Below, piece after piece: positions 35,401 through 44,700 of a DNA stretch of 64,000 nt; position 1 is the first letter of the stretch, and the number at the start of each line of letters is the position of its first letter. The notes beneath the pieces are model-generated. The model saw nothing but the letters and a program-made list of their open reading frames with translations, made no database searches and was not told the origin of the DNA. Made by a program: the position numbers and the translations under genes. The stretch spans positions 21,390,582-21,454,581 of the forward strand of contig NC_134311.1 of assembly GCF_949628215.1 (NCBI RefSeq). The letters are read 5' to 3'. Origin of the DNA: Phalacrocorax aristotelis. Lineage: Eukaryota; Chordata; Aves; Suliformes; Phalacrocoracidae.

Positions 35401-38287
35401 TGCAGCTCTAATAACTTTCTCTAAAGTTTAAGAAGGAAGACTACAGAAAATGTTTGTGTACAATCCAATATTTCTTTAGTGTATTTTGGGGATTTTAGTT
35501 GAGTATACTCCCAACATTATAAAAATGTCAGGTTATATTAGACTTCTTACCCAAGGGAGTTTTGTGGTCATTACAATAAACACTTTTCATGCTGATTAGA
35601 GCAGTAAGAGTTGTACTTGAGGGGTGTGACTAGTTCATTCAGGATATGAACTCAGTGCTTCTGTGTTCTTGGGCCTTCAATTTCAGTTTGTTCTGCTGTT
35701 CAAACAGGTATATCTATTACATTTCTTAGCAAATATAGCCAATCTGAGTTCTTTATTACATTTTTTTTTTTCTACTGGAGATCCTTTCAGTGTCTTTTGG
35801 GGTTGAATATATGATGTAAACATCAAATCTGCCTCCTGTAGCATAGGAGTCTTAAAGATTTTGTATGGTGAAAACTTAGTTCCAAACAAGATTACTTCAG
35901 AGCCCTATGTCTGTCTTAAGTCATTATATAGATGAGAAACAGCTATATGGATCTTGTTCGTTGTGGTTTGTTTTTTTTTCTGAAAGCTTACATTGGTAGT
36001 GTAGCTGAGGTACTTAATATTTTTATTTGTACCTGAGTAATTGCAATAGCTGAAGCCAGGAAACACATTAATGAGGCTTTTATTTTCAGAAAGCAAAATG
36101 TAATGTCCGTCTTGTATTGCAAGCTTTATTACATTTTTTGACTTACTGCCTTTTCTGAAACTTTATAAATTGAAGAAGTATTCATTAGAGAATAAGTTGA
36201 CTCTGTCCTGATATTTTAAGAAGGCTTAAAATACAAGCCATTACTGTTTTTTACCTTCAGTTTCATCTCATACATTACAAAAGTAAAAATGATATAATGG
36301 TTACTCTGACAGACAAAGCTTCCATTTAAAAAAGTAATACTATTAGAACTGGATTCCTTTTCTTGCTTATTTATTTTTATAGGGAATGTTACATCTGTGA
36401 GTAATAAAATTCGTCTCTGCTCACCCTTTTCAGGAAGCTCTGGCACATTTGGAGTCTCTTGGATTTGATGAACAGGCTCAACCACCAGCTGATAAAGAAA
36501 CCATAGATGGTCTGCCACAGATTGTCGTCACAGATGACCATGATGGTATGGAAAAATAATTATTAATTAATTTCCACAAAGTTTATAAGAACAAATTTAG
36601 CTTTCTGTAATACCACAGATGCAGTAGTTAAACATACTTACTGTGCAGCTGGCAATGCTGTTCTAAGAGCTTTTCAATCTTGAATCAGTCCAAATATAAC
36701 TTCAACAAGTTTGGAAGACTTATCTTTACTCTGGAGTAAGCGTGATTGTATTTTGTAACCATTAGTGATACTGTTGGTAACGCATTTTATTTTCAGTTTA
36801 TCCTGGATGTAAAACAAGATGATAATGCTTTTTCTTCATCATGGGTGTAGGTCAAGAGCAGTGTTGTACTATCTGTTGCAGTGAATATGTGAAAGATGAA
36901 ATCATAACAGAGCTACCCTGTCATCATTTGTTTCACAAACCTTGTGTAACTCTCTGGTTACAGAATGTAAGTACTACAGGACTGGTGGGGGTTTTGTGGG
37001 GTTTTTGAGTATTTGCATTCTTCTAGGAAGAACAGTGTGTAACTTTTTGAAAATGTGGGGTGAAATACCAAGAAATAACTGACTGTTAATTTTAGTCATT
37101 ATAGAGCCTAATTCTGGTGCAAGTGAGGAAAATTGTTGTATCTGTACTCACTCAAAGGGCAATTTCTTGAATAAAGGGGATATTTTTGTGAGGAAAAACA
37201 TTGTCTGCTTTCAGCAAGGATTAAAAAGATGGATGAGTGTTAACTTTTTTTGACATAAGAAGAGCTTTCTTTACTGTACTCATACCTTGAAGTAAAGGTG
37301 ATAGCTTAGTTTTCTCTGGGAAGAGCAAAGGTTCTGATCTGTCTTGCCAGAATGCCAGGCCCACTTATGGTGACAGCTAAGGTTGGTGGGAGAAATACTG
37401 GAATGCTTGTAGATTAAGTTATAGATTCACCAAAAGGAAATTTTTTATTATATTAGGTTTCATTTTTATAATCTGTAATCAGTTCCCTCCCAAATGTCTT
37501 GAAAAGGCTTACTGAAGTTAGACTAAAAGAACTGTAATTAATGAATTGGTATTTTATTCCTCGCACTTGCACTCTGCTCTATGGACAGTATAAGCCTGGA
37601 CTTCCTAGTTTTCAGTGAGCCTACAGTGTAACACATGATTTCCTCAAGAGGTACAAGAGGAATATTAATTGATTCAGACTAGGGAGATCAGAACACCTCT
37701 AGCATGGGTTGTTGGTGGGTTTATAATTTTTACCTTGATAGTGTTGTTTACCACATTGATACTGCTTGTATTATGTCTTGGTTTTTTTCTGCTGTCATAA
37801 TAAACTGCTTGTGCTGAAAACTAGGACAAAATACTTCCTGTTAGATCTGGGCTGTACTTAGTTTATATTTAATCCATGCCTCAAAAAAAAAATGCCCATA
37901 TGTAAAATCAATTCTTTGAAGAAGACCTTGCAGAGAGTCTGTATTTGCTGTGTAACTGGTGTAAAAACAAAACAAAGCTTTCTTCTGAGATTGTTAGCTG
38001 TCTCTCAGCTCCAGGTAGTCATCCAGTCAAATTTAACTTTGAGACAGTGCTCTTGTGAGACATTAAATACTTCATAAATAATAACTTTTAGCTTGTCAAT
38101 AGAATTGAATGCAAACTGTGCAAATGACGTTGATTTTTTTTTTCCTTTTTTTCAGTCGGGAACGTGCCCAGTTTGTCGTCATGTGCTCACACCAGTGCCT
38201 CCTGAAGCTGCTGCTGCCACTGTTTCCGTTCTATCTGAGCGTGGTTCTATAACTTCTGTTGATACTGCTACAGAAACTTCCAACTAG
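20307..38287 (+). CDS. PJA2: PJA2 (praja-2), RING-H2 E3 ubiquitin-protein ligase; 8 coding exons
   Basis: Joined coding exons: 20307-20499, 23046-24114, 27682-27867, 29292-29474, 31664-31775, 36434-36545, 36851-36966, 38156-38287. They sum to 2103 nt, 700 residues plus stop, close to the roughly 710 residues of mammalian praja-2. All introns are GT-AG and all phases agree. Seen: an N-terminal [17 protein letters not shown] block, a long acidic Ser/Glu-rich and probably disordered middle, a conserved [20 protein letters not shown] block (about residues 520-540), and a C-terminal RING-H2 with C624, C627, C642, H644, H647, C650, C661, C664. Known for the family: it is a cytoplasmic and membrane-associated E3 that anchors PKA and ubiquitinates its regulatory subunits, sustaining cAMP signalling; the paralogue PJA1 is similar. 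The start is the ATG two bases into the first exon seen. Mammalian praja-2 has about eleven further N-terminal residues, so an upstream coding exon may be missing. Confidence 0.96.
20500..23045 (+). other. PJA2: PJA2 intron 2
   Basis: 2.5-kb phase-1 intron, GTACGT...TTTCTTACAG. AT-rich, with one recognisable repeat, a CR1 3' fragment at about 21850-21953. No other feature seen. Confidence 0.85.
21850..21953 (+). mobile_element. CR1 LINE 3' UTR fragment
   Basis: A short, diverged piece of the CR1 3' end in + orientation. It shows GACTCTGCTTGAGCAGGAGGGGTGGACTGGATGATATCCAGAGG followed by a decayed CCAACCTCAGC. Both ends are lost and no tail repeats remain. Confidence 0.8.
23046..24114 (+). CDS. 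PJA2: PJA2 coding exon 2 (large acidic exon)
   Basis: A 1069-nt exon from acceptor TTTCTTACAG to donor CACAG|GTAAAA, encoding residues 65-420. It is Ser-, Asp- and Glu-rich with few hydrophobic stretches, so probably disordered. Landmarks shared with mammalian praja-2 are [10 protein letters not shown] (an HTDSYDP-like site), [13 protein letters not shown] (the ...EQVVRPKVRK site) and a [13 protein letters not shown] motif near the end. Most other positions differ from mammals, as is usual for this exon. Neighbouring exons join in phase (t|ct in, ag|c out). Confidence 0.95.
24115..27681 (+). other. PJA2: PJA2 intron 3
   Basis: 3.6-kb phase-2 intron, GTAAAA...TTAAATTGCAG. AT-rich unique sequence. 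I see no repeat family I can name, no RNA gene and no extra exon. The open frame at about 25770-26095 has no recognisable content. Confidence 0.85.
27682..27867 (+). CDS. PJA2: PJA2 coding exon 3
   Basis: 186-nt exon, acceptor AAATTGCAG, donor GGAGG|GTATGG. Encodes residues 421-482. It begins within the conserved SSECSDGEW motif and carries [13 protein letters not shown], both close matches to praja-2. Reading through the donor would add only about ten residues before a stop. Confidence 0.95.
27868..29291 (+). other. PJA2: PJA2 intron 4
   Basis: 1.4-kb phase-2 intron, GTATGG...TTATTTGAAG. Unique AT-rich sequence with nothing recognisable. The acceptor has a weaker pyrimidine tract than its neighbours, but the in-phase protein match fixes it. 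Confidence 0.85.
29292..29474 (+). CDS. PJA2: PJA2 coding exon 4
   Basis: 183-nt exon encoding residues 483-543. It holds the two best conserved non-RING blocks of praja proteins: [13 protein letters not shown] and [20 protein letters not shown]. The donor is GGAG|GTATGC at 29475. The C-terminal part of praja-2 that starts here is the region reported to contact PKA regulatory subunits; that is family knowledge, not visible in the DNA. Confidence 0.95.
30632..31537 (+). mobile_element. Solo LTR, avian ERV (ERVL-like), with a nested CR1 fragment
   Basis: Starts TGTACTGGGAGC and ends TCAACATAACCA. The inside has the run of short purine-rich GGAGCAGG and CCTGTGGGAGGGACCC-type repeats, then a poly(A) signal in ATTGGCAATAAATT (31277-31282), then GTGATGGTGATTGGCGAGTGAT and GCCAGCCAGCCAAGGTCAG, the order found in long bird ERV LTRs. 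ACCTC occurs directly left of the start (30627-30631) and again at 31537-31541, consistent with a 4- or 5-bp target duplication. No gag or pol sequence is attached. Exact ends are the best guess from these flanks. Confidence 0.75.
31285..31348 (-). mobile_element. CR1 LINE 3' tail inserted in the LTR
   Basis: CATAGAGTCATAGAACAGTCCAGGGTGGAAGGGACATC...TTCAACCTT is the reverse complement of a CR1 3' end. It splits the LTR straight after the AATAAA box; LTR-like sequence resumes near 31370. It is therefore younger than the LTR. Confidence 0.85.
31664..31775 (+). CDS. PJA2: PJA2 coding exon 5
   Basis: 112-nt exon, acceptor GTTTTTCAG, donor GTAGAG|GTATTA. Encodes residues 544-581 ([20 protein letters not shown] then [16 protein letters not shown]), matching the praja segment DGFADGLGVAEAISYVDPQ and the following LEERLAQAME helix. 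Phase 0 at the 3' end. Confidence 0.95.
31776..36433 (+). other. PJA2: PJA2 intron 6
   Basis: 4.7-kb phase-0 intron, GTATTA...CCCTTTTCAG. AT-rich unique sequence with homopolymer runs of A and T. I could not assign any repeat family or RNA gene. Confidence 0.85.
36434..36545 (+). CDS. PJA2: PJA2 coding exon 6
   Basis: 112-nt exon, acceptor CCCTTTTCAG, donor GATG|GTATGG. Encodes residues 582-618: [14 protein letters not shown] continues the helix from the previous exon, and [12 protein letters not shown] matches the praja linker before the RING. Confidence 0.95.
36546..36850 (+). other. PJA2: PJA2 intron 7
   Basis: Short 305-bp phase-1 intron, GTATGG...ATGGGTGTAG. The acceptor lies behind a T- and C-rich stretch (CTTTTTCTTCATC). 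Nothing else seen. Confidence 0.9.
36851..36966 (+). CDS. PJA2: PJA2 coding exon 7 (first six RING-H2 ligands)
   Basis: 116-nt exon with donor CAGAAT|GTAAGT. Encodes residues 619-657. Here are ligands C624, C627, C642, H644, H647 and C650, in the spacing C-x2-C-x14-C-x-H-x2-H-x2-C of a C3H2C3 (H2) RING, which recruits the E2 enzyme. The RING is almost unchanged from mammals, whereas the middle exon is diverged. Confidence 0.97.
36967..38155 (+). other. PJA2: PJA2 intron 8
   Basis: 1.2-kb phase-0 intron, GTAAGT...a 23-base T/C tract then TTCAG. Nothing recognisable inside. Confidence 0.9.
38156..38287 (+). CDS. PJA2: PJA2 terminal coding exon (last RING ligands and C-terminus)
   Basis: 132 nt including the TAG stop at 38285-38287. 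Encodes residues 658-700. SGTCPVCRH supplies the last ligands C661 and C664, followed by a Pro/Ala/Ser-rich tail ending TETSN that is not conserved with mammals. Confidence 0.97.
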   Translation, partial: SGTCPVCRHVLTPVPPEAAAATVSVLSERGSITSVDTATETSN

Positions 38288-38787
38288 GATCTAAATTAAG
38301 TCTTTGCCACCAAAATATGAAAGTAAACTTTGCCTGTTTAATTACAATGTGAAAACAATTATGTTTAAAATATTACATGTGAAATACTATTATCTACTTT
38401 AGTTTAGAAAGAGGATTGAAGACTTTCTAAGTTTACAAGAATAGCTTAAGTTTTCCAAGTATAAGTTGGAAGAATGTGCAGCCTTTTTTTTTTAGCAGAA
38501 TGTTGCTGATAACTAATGTCTAAAGCTTCTGTTATGAGAGGTTTTTTTTTAAATATAGTTAATGTGGCACTTTTTTCAAGTTCTTGCAGCTGCAGTGTGG
38601 TTGCACATTATATTACAGATTATAGGCATACCTTTAATAACTGAATTTTTGTTAGTGCCGCTGAGTGACTGAGAAGTTACGTATTTGCATCAAATGTGAG
38701 GATGTTCTGTGATGCCAGCAGTGACAGAATTTTTTTTTCAGTGGAAAAAATTGCATAATGGCACTATTTCTTTCTTCTTTATTATAG

Positions 38788-38793
38788 AATAAA
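38788..38793 (+). terminator. PJA2: Poly(A) signal AATAAA, proximal
   Basis: AATAAA about 500 nt after the stop codon, followed within 30 nt by a TTTTTCTG and GTGGTTTT GT-rich element, a good arrangement for cleavage and polyadenylation. It may give a short-UTR isoform. Confidence 0.5.
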
Positions 38794-39518
38794 GTTTTTC
38801 TGAATGTCAGAAGTGGTTTTAAATTGCTTTTGTCTAGTTTGGGTTTTTTGTTTGGGTTTTTATAAAAGCTAGCACCATTTTTAAGCCTGTGTTCTGAATA
38901 AGTATGTGAACTCTGGAACTTCAACATTTGAAGTTCAAAGTGTTCTAAGAAGTTGCATCTGTAAGAGCTGGACAGCTGGTTCCTTCAATTTCTGTTGAAA
39001 TTCCATTCTACTAATTAAGTCTCCTGCATGTGTGCATGCTCTCTCTCTCTTTAAGATATTGCTTTCTAATGCAGGTGTAGTTGAAATATTTTTGGCTCTT
39101 GGAGCCTTGAGTCTGAAAAGGTAGTAGAACTTCATACACTTAGTTGAAAAATCTTAAATTCGTAGTTTCTGGTATTGGCGCTGGTTTCAGTGAGTTATGC
39201 TAGACTTACTGTTTCGTCCTTTAAAATATTGATCACTAAAACATATTTCTATAAATAACACTCCAGTATATGCAAAAACTTTAAGTGACATGGAGTTAAT
39301 CATTACAGGACAGAAAGTTAATATTTGGGTGTCTGTATATGTACTAATGGCTGCACAGAAACTTTTCTGTGGTCCTTGGATAGACACACAATTCCTCAAA
39401 TGTTGGTGCGTGGGAATAATATGCAAGGGGTCTGATCAAACCCTCTTAAAACAGATTTTTGCAGAAACTTTGAAATTAAGCTGAATTAAGCTCTTGGAAA
39501 GGGGATTGATTAAAAATT

Positions 39519-39524
39519 AATAAA
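39519..39524 (+). terminator. PJA2: Poly(A) signal AATAAA, middle
   Basis: AATAAA in TTAATAAACTT about 1.2 kb after the stop codon, followed by TTTAGTGGTGATTATGG, moderately GT-rich. Confidence 0.35.
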
Positions 39525-40830
39525 CTTATAGCAGCTCTCCAGCTATTTAGTGGTGATTATGGCTGTTATCATAGTGTCTCATTTCCTTACAAATATTAAT
39601 ATATTAGTAGTAGAAGATAGTATTATGTTCCTCAGACATGAAAAGTACTAAGTTGCATGGTGCGCTTTGTGGTGTAACTTGTGGACTGGAGCAGAACAAA
39701 GAATTGGTTGCAGTTTCTGTCAGTCTGCTCCTGAGGTTTTCCATTGTGTAATGCCAAAGCTTAACTACAAGGAAGCCAAAACAATAGGATACTGGTGAAA
39801 AGTGGCAGATGTGTAGCTCCTTGCTGGCTTATTTTTCTGTGTTAAAACTTTATTTGCTGAAGTGGGCATCATCAGGATTTGACGAAACATGACAAGGAAC
39901 ATATACTTCTAGGTGTACTCACCAGCAGCATTTGTCCTAATCCAAGGAGTGCTATGATATTCCCACATGTCTGTTACAAACTAGTGCTGTGGAGAGTGCT
40001 TAATCCATGGCTACCAACTACCCTGGATGACAAAATAGTAATGCAACCTTTGAAGCTCATCTAAGGTGTGTTTAGGATGTATGTTAGAGAAAGTGGAAAT
40101 GAAGGTATTTGTATTGCTTGCAGGGGACTTGGTAGTATCAAACTTGTTTTTTGCCAGGGCTTTTTGTTTTTCAGTAGCACCCCCGGCAGCAAATGTTACA
40201 GGTATCTTAATCATTCTGTACTTTATTTCTCTCTGGAATGGCACAGTATGTTGTCCTTTATATAAAACACTGTGATTAAGAGTTTAAAAAGAGAGTTACT
40301 TAACTTCTCTGGCAAGATATGGAAATCCTCTTGCTAGAAGCTTTTGATTCCAGATTTAACAAGCAGTGTCAAGAGCTAAGCTAAAAGCTTTTTCCTTCCT
40401 TTGTTATCTGTTGCTGGCCTCAGAGCTGACTTCTTCCTATTTCTAAATAGCTGTCTAGAAGAAGAGTGTTCATGTTCTCTTTTTTCTTAACTTGAATGTA
40501 GAGGTCTTATTTGCAGATCTTTCCTGGCTCCTCATCTGAGGAAATAACAGATGAAAGGCCTTTTCTAACAAGGTGTCTGAAAAAGCATGTGCTAGATCAT
40601 ACTCAGAAGATTACCATTAGAAGTGTTTAACACGAAGTAGAAGGTAAAAAAATCCAAACCTTTAGATCATGTTCAAATTTTTGTTGTGATTATTTAATTT
40701 TTGGTAAATGAAGTCATAACAGTCTGTGCAGGTTCTGAGGTTCCTGATTAAAATATAAAATTGTTTTGTTAAAATGGGCCTAGTTCTTAAAAGCCATGCA
40801 AAGTAAATATTTTCCTAGGAAAATAAAAAT

Positions 40831-41510
40831 TCATTTTCTTTTGCTCAAAGAGAATTTTCAAGTAAAATAACTTTTAGCAAGAAAGAAACTTTTCCCCCTA
40901 TTAGGTAAAACTAAGCATTCAACAAGAAGGCCAATGTGAAAAAAAATTTTGTTTCTGTTAAAGGTTCATGATGTCTATACATGACCTATTACCTTGGAAG
41001 CATCTAACTTAAGTATGTGATGGAAACTGAATTAATCTTAATATTTCCATAAAGTATTTTCATTGTGCAGTTAAAATGCTTTTTTTAAAGTTGCTTTAAA
41101 AAGTCTAACAAGATCCTTTTTAATGTTTTGTTTCCTCCTTTCAAATTCTGGCAAGTTTTGAAAGGATAATGTATCTGTTTTGGCTATTAGATACAAGTAA
41201 CATATTTTTCTTAAATACTGTAATGAAAGCAATACATACAGAGTGCCAAGAACCTCCCTTCAAGTCAAAGGGTAAGTTCATTTAGTTCTTGTGCCTGTAT
41301 ATGTCCTAGGGTTTTGGGTAAGCTTACTCAGACAGCTGTGTGATAACAGTCACGGTTCTGTAGACACCTTCCTTGTTATTCAGTGCAGAAAGATCCTGTT
41401 CCCTTAATCTGTGCTTGATTGAACACCTGAGAAACCAATCTTTTCATTTGCTTTTTTATTGATATAGAGGAGTTGCAAAATGCAATTTTTATTTATCTCT
41501 AAGAAGTTAT
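40831..41510. other. Sequence after PJA2, no gene recognised
   Basis: AT-rich unique sequence between the last considered PJA2 poly(A) signal and the first CR1 tail. No open frame with recognisable content. Confidence 0.6.
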
Positions 41511-41723
41511 TTTTGAATATTAGGAAAAACTTCTTCACCAAAAGGGTTGTCAGGCATTGGAACAGGCTGCCCAGGGAGGTGGTTGAGTCTCCATCCCTGG
41601 AGGTATTTAAAAGAAGGGTAGATGTGGTGCTTAAGGATGTGGTTTAGTGGTGGACTGGGCAGTGATAGGTTAGCGGTTGAACTCGATCTTAAGGGTCTCT
41701 TCCAACCTTAATGATTCTATGAT
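41511..41723 (+). mobile_element. CR1 LINE 3' end, strongly 5'-truncated
   Basis: Encodes the very end of ORF2 (ISGKTSSP-like frame with [12 protein letters not shown]; in the true frame [25 protein letters not shown] residues) and the 3' UTR, ending CCAACCTTAATGATTCTATGAT. Base for base it is close to 60985-61190, so both belong to one CR1 subfamily. Confidence 0.92.
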
Positions 41724-41756
41724 AAAGTCATGTAAGCTATTTATATTTCTTGTGAG

Positions 41757-44700
41757 AAGATAAAATCAGAGCAGTTTGGATAGGAGAGGACCTTAGAGCT
41801 TACCTAATTCCAACCCCCCTGCCATGGTCAGGGACAACTTCCACTAGACCAGGTTGCTCAACGCCTTGTCCAACCTGGCCTTGAACATGTGCAGGGATGG
41901 GGCATCCACAACTTCTCTGGGCAACCTGTTCTAGGGTGTCACCAGCTTCACAGTAAAGAATTTCTTGCTTATATCTAGTCTGAATCTACTGTCAGTTTAA
42001 AGCCATTACCCCTTGCCCTGATAAAAAGTCCCTCCCCATCTTTCCTGTAGCCCAGTTTAAGTACTGGAAGGCTGCTATAAGGTCTCCCTGGAGCCTTCTT
42101 TTCTTCAGGCTAAATGACCCTGACTAAGTCAGAAGTCACAAGGGTCTCTTTGTGGCCCTCCTCTGGACTTGCTCCAACAGGTCCATGTCCTTTTTATGCT
42201 GGCCACCCCACAGCTGAACAGACTACTCCAGGTGGGGTCTCGAGTGGTGTAGAGGGGGAGAATCACCTCCCTGACCTGCTGGCCATGCTTCTTTTGATGC
42301 AGCGCAGGATATGGTTGGGTTACTGGGCTGGAGGGAACATTGCTGAGTCATGTTGAGTTTCTCATCAACCAACACCCCAAGTCCTTCTCCTCAGGGCTGC
42401 TCTCAATCCACTCATTGCCCAGCCTGTTTCCATGTTTGGGATTGCCCTGACCTGTTTGCAGGACTTGGCACCTGGCCTTGTTGACCTCTGAGGTTCACTC
42501 AGGCCCATTCCTCAAGTCTGTCAAGGTTCCTCTGCATGGCATCTTTTCTCTAGAGTATCAATGACACTACTAAGCTTGGTATCACCTGCAAACTTGCTAA
42601 GGGTGTACTTAATCCCACTTTCTGTGTCCCTGACAAAGATGTTAAATTCTGGTCCCAATATGGATCTCTGAGGAGCACCACTTATCACTGGTTTCCACCC
42701 AGACATGGAGCTGTTGACAGTAATTCCTTGAGTATGACCACCCAGCCAATTTGTTATCCACTGAGTGGTCCATCAAATCCATATCTCCATTTTAGAGACA
42801 AGCATGTTGTGTGGGACGATGTCAAATGCTTTCCACAAATCCAGCTAGATGTCAGTCGCTCTTCCCTTATCCGCCATTGCTGTAACCCCATTGGAGAAGG
42901 CCACCAAGTTTGTCAGGTATGATTTGCCCTTAGTGAAACCATGTTGGCCGTCACCAATCACCTCCTTATTCTCCATGTGCCTTAGCATAGGTTCCAGGAG
43001 GATCTGCCCTGTGAGCTTGCCAGGCACAGAGGTGAGGCCGGCTGGCTTGCGGTTCACCAGGTCTTCCGTTCTTCCCATTTTAAAAATGGGGATTATGATT
43101 CCCTTTTCTGGTCACTGGGAATTTCACCCATCTTCCATGACTTTTCAAATATGATGGGTAGTGGCTTAGCACCTTCATCTGCCAGTTCCCTCAGGACCTG
43201 CAGATGCATCTCACTGGGTCCCATGGATGTGTTTACCTTCAGGTTCCATAGTCTGGAACTGCCCACCACAGAAGATCAGGTACTTCATTCTCATTTGGAT
43301 TGTGTGAATGGGGTGGTATGCTGGTGAAGATGGAGGCAAAAGTGTTGAAAACCTCAGCCTCCTCCATGTCAGTTGCACCCAGGTCTCCTGTTTCTCTCAT
43401 TGGGGAGGACTGTTTCTTTCATCTTCCTTTCTTGTGTATGTACCTGAAGAAACCTTTCACATTATTTTTCATGTCCCTAGCCAAGTTCAGCTCCAGCTGT
43501 GCCTTGGCTTTACTGATCTCCCTGCACTCCTAGGCTGTATCCCTAAAACCTCCCCAGGATGTGTAACCCTGCCTCCACTGACTACGCATTCTGCTTTTGT
43601 GTTTTACTTTGGCTAAAAGCTCTTGCCTTAGCCAAGCTGGCTTCCTGCCTCCCCTGCCTGAATTTTTGCATGTCGGGATTGAGATCTCTTGCACCCTAAG
43701 AAAAATACCTTTATGTCCCAGGTCTCATTTTCTCCTTTCTCTCAGAGGACAGTTTCTCAAGGGATACCACGCACTAGCGTCCTGAACAGCCAAAAGTTTG
43801 CCCTTCTGAGATTTAGAGTCCTGACTCTACTTTTTATCTGTCCTGTACCCCTCAAGATTGAGAATTCCACTAGGGCATGATTGCTCCAGCCCAGGCTACC
43901 TCCAATGTTGAGCTCTCCAGAAAGTTCTTCCACACTAGTGAATAACAGGTTTGCAGTGCTTCCTCTCTGGTCAGGTTCTCCATCACCTGGACTAGGAAGT
44001 TGTCCTCAAAACGCTCCAGTAGTTTTAGTCCCTCTTTGCCAGCAGATATCCATGTGGTTGAAGTCCCCCATCAGGATCAGGGCCTGCAAGTGTGATGCTT
44101 CCTGCAGTTGATGAAGAGTTCTTTCTTTAACTTCCTCTCCTTGATCAGGTTGCCTGTTGTAGACATGAACGACATTTTCCTTTGTTGACTTGGTCTTCAG
44201 TTTTCACCCACAGGCTCTCAACCTCCACATTGTGTTGTTCAAAGATAGCTCTGTGCAATCAGTCCTGGTTTTGGCACAGAGGGCAGCTCCCACACCTTTC
44301 CTTCCTTGCCTGTCCCTTCTGAATAGTTTATAGTCACCAATGACAGCACTCCAACCACGAGATTCATCCCACCAAGTGTCTGTGATAGCAGTCTGGTCAT
44401 AGTTGTGTCTCATCTTCTGGAAAGAGATTGGTACTAGCTGGATTCTTTTCTGGATTTTTAGTCTTTTGCATGAGGTCAAGGTGAGATCACAAACCTGGGA
44501 GGCTTCAGGGGTGGCCGTGCCCTCCATGTTTGCTTTAAACATGTAATCCTTTTCTCTGTTGGCTCTGCCAGGACATGGAACAACCTGTTGGGTTTGAAGT
44601 ACCTTAAGTTAATTCCTCAGCTCATGTCTTCATGTGCTTCATCAGCTGTCTTTGCTCTTGGTTTGGAGTAGAAGTGTTGAGTTGAAACTTTTGCTGCAGG
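41757..44700 (-). mobile_element. CR1 LINE, near full-length ORF2 (endonuclease + reverse transcriptase), degenerate
   Basis: On the minus strand, from right to left, are an endonuclease domain (TDTWWDESRGWSAV, YKLFRRDRQGRKGVG near 44290-44400; LMGDFNHMDICW near 44050), then RT ([20 protein letters not shown] and [12 protein letters not shown] near 42900-43050; [18 protein letters not shown] and FAGDTKL near 42580-42690), then the C-terminal domain and 3' end (GRTLVDPLNEK-like ...[12 protein letters not shown]; 41766-42500). Many stops and frameshifts break it. The 3' tail is at the left, near 41757. The right (5') edge is uncertain; similarity fades between 44600 and 44960. In this copy the RT active-site motif reads FAGD where FADD is expected. 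Confidence 0.85.

Larger units (their letters stand above)
38288..40830 (+). other. PJA2: PJA2 3' UTR (3' end not determined)
   Basis: AT-rich sequence directly after the stop codon. Canonical AATAAA signals occur at 38788-38793, 39519-39524 and 40822-40827. Mammalian PJA2 mRNAs have a 3' UTR of about 2 kb or more, so the later signals are plausible main sites, but none can be chosen from sequence alone. T-rich and ATTTA-like stretches are frequent. Confidence 0.5.

Noticed and set aside
43300..44111. + strand frames of 60-100 codons in the CR1 block
   Set aside because: Antisense shadows of the minus-strand CR1 ORF2.
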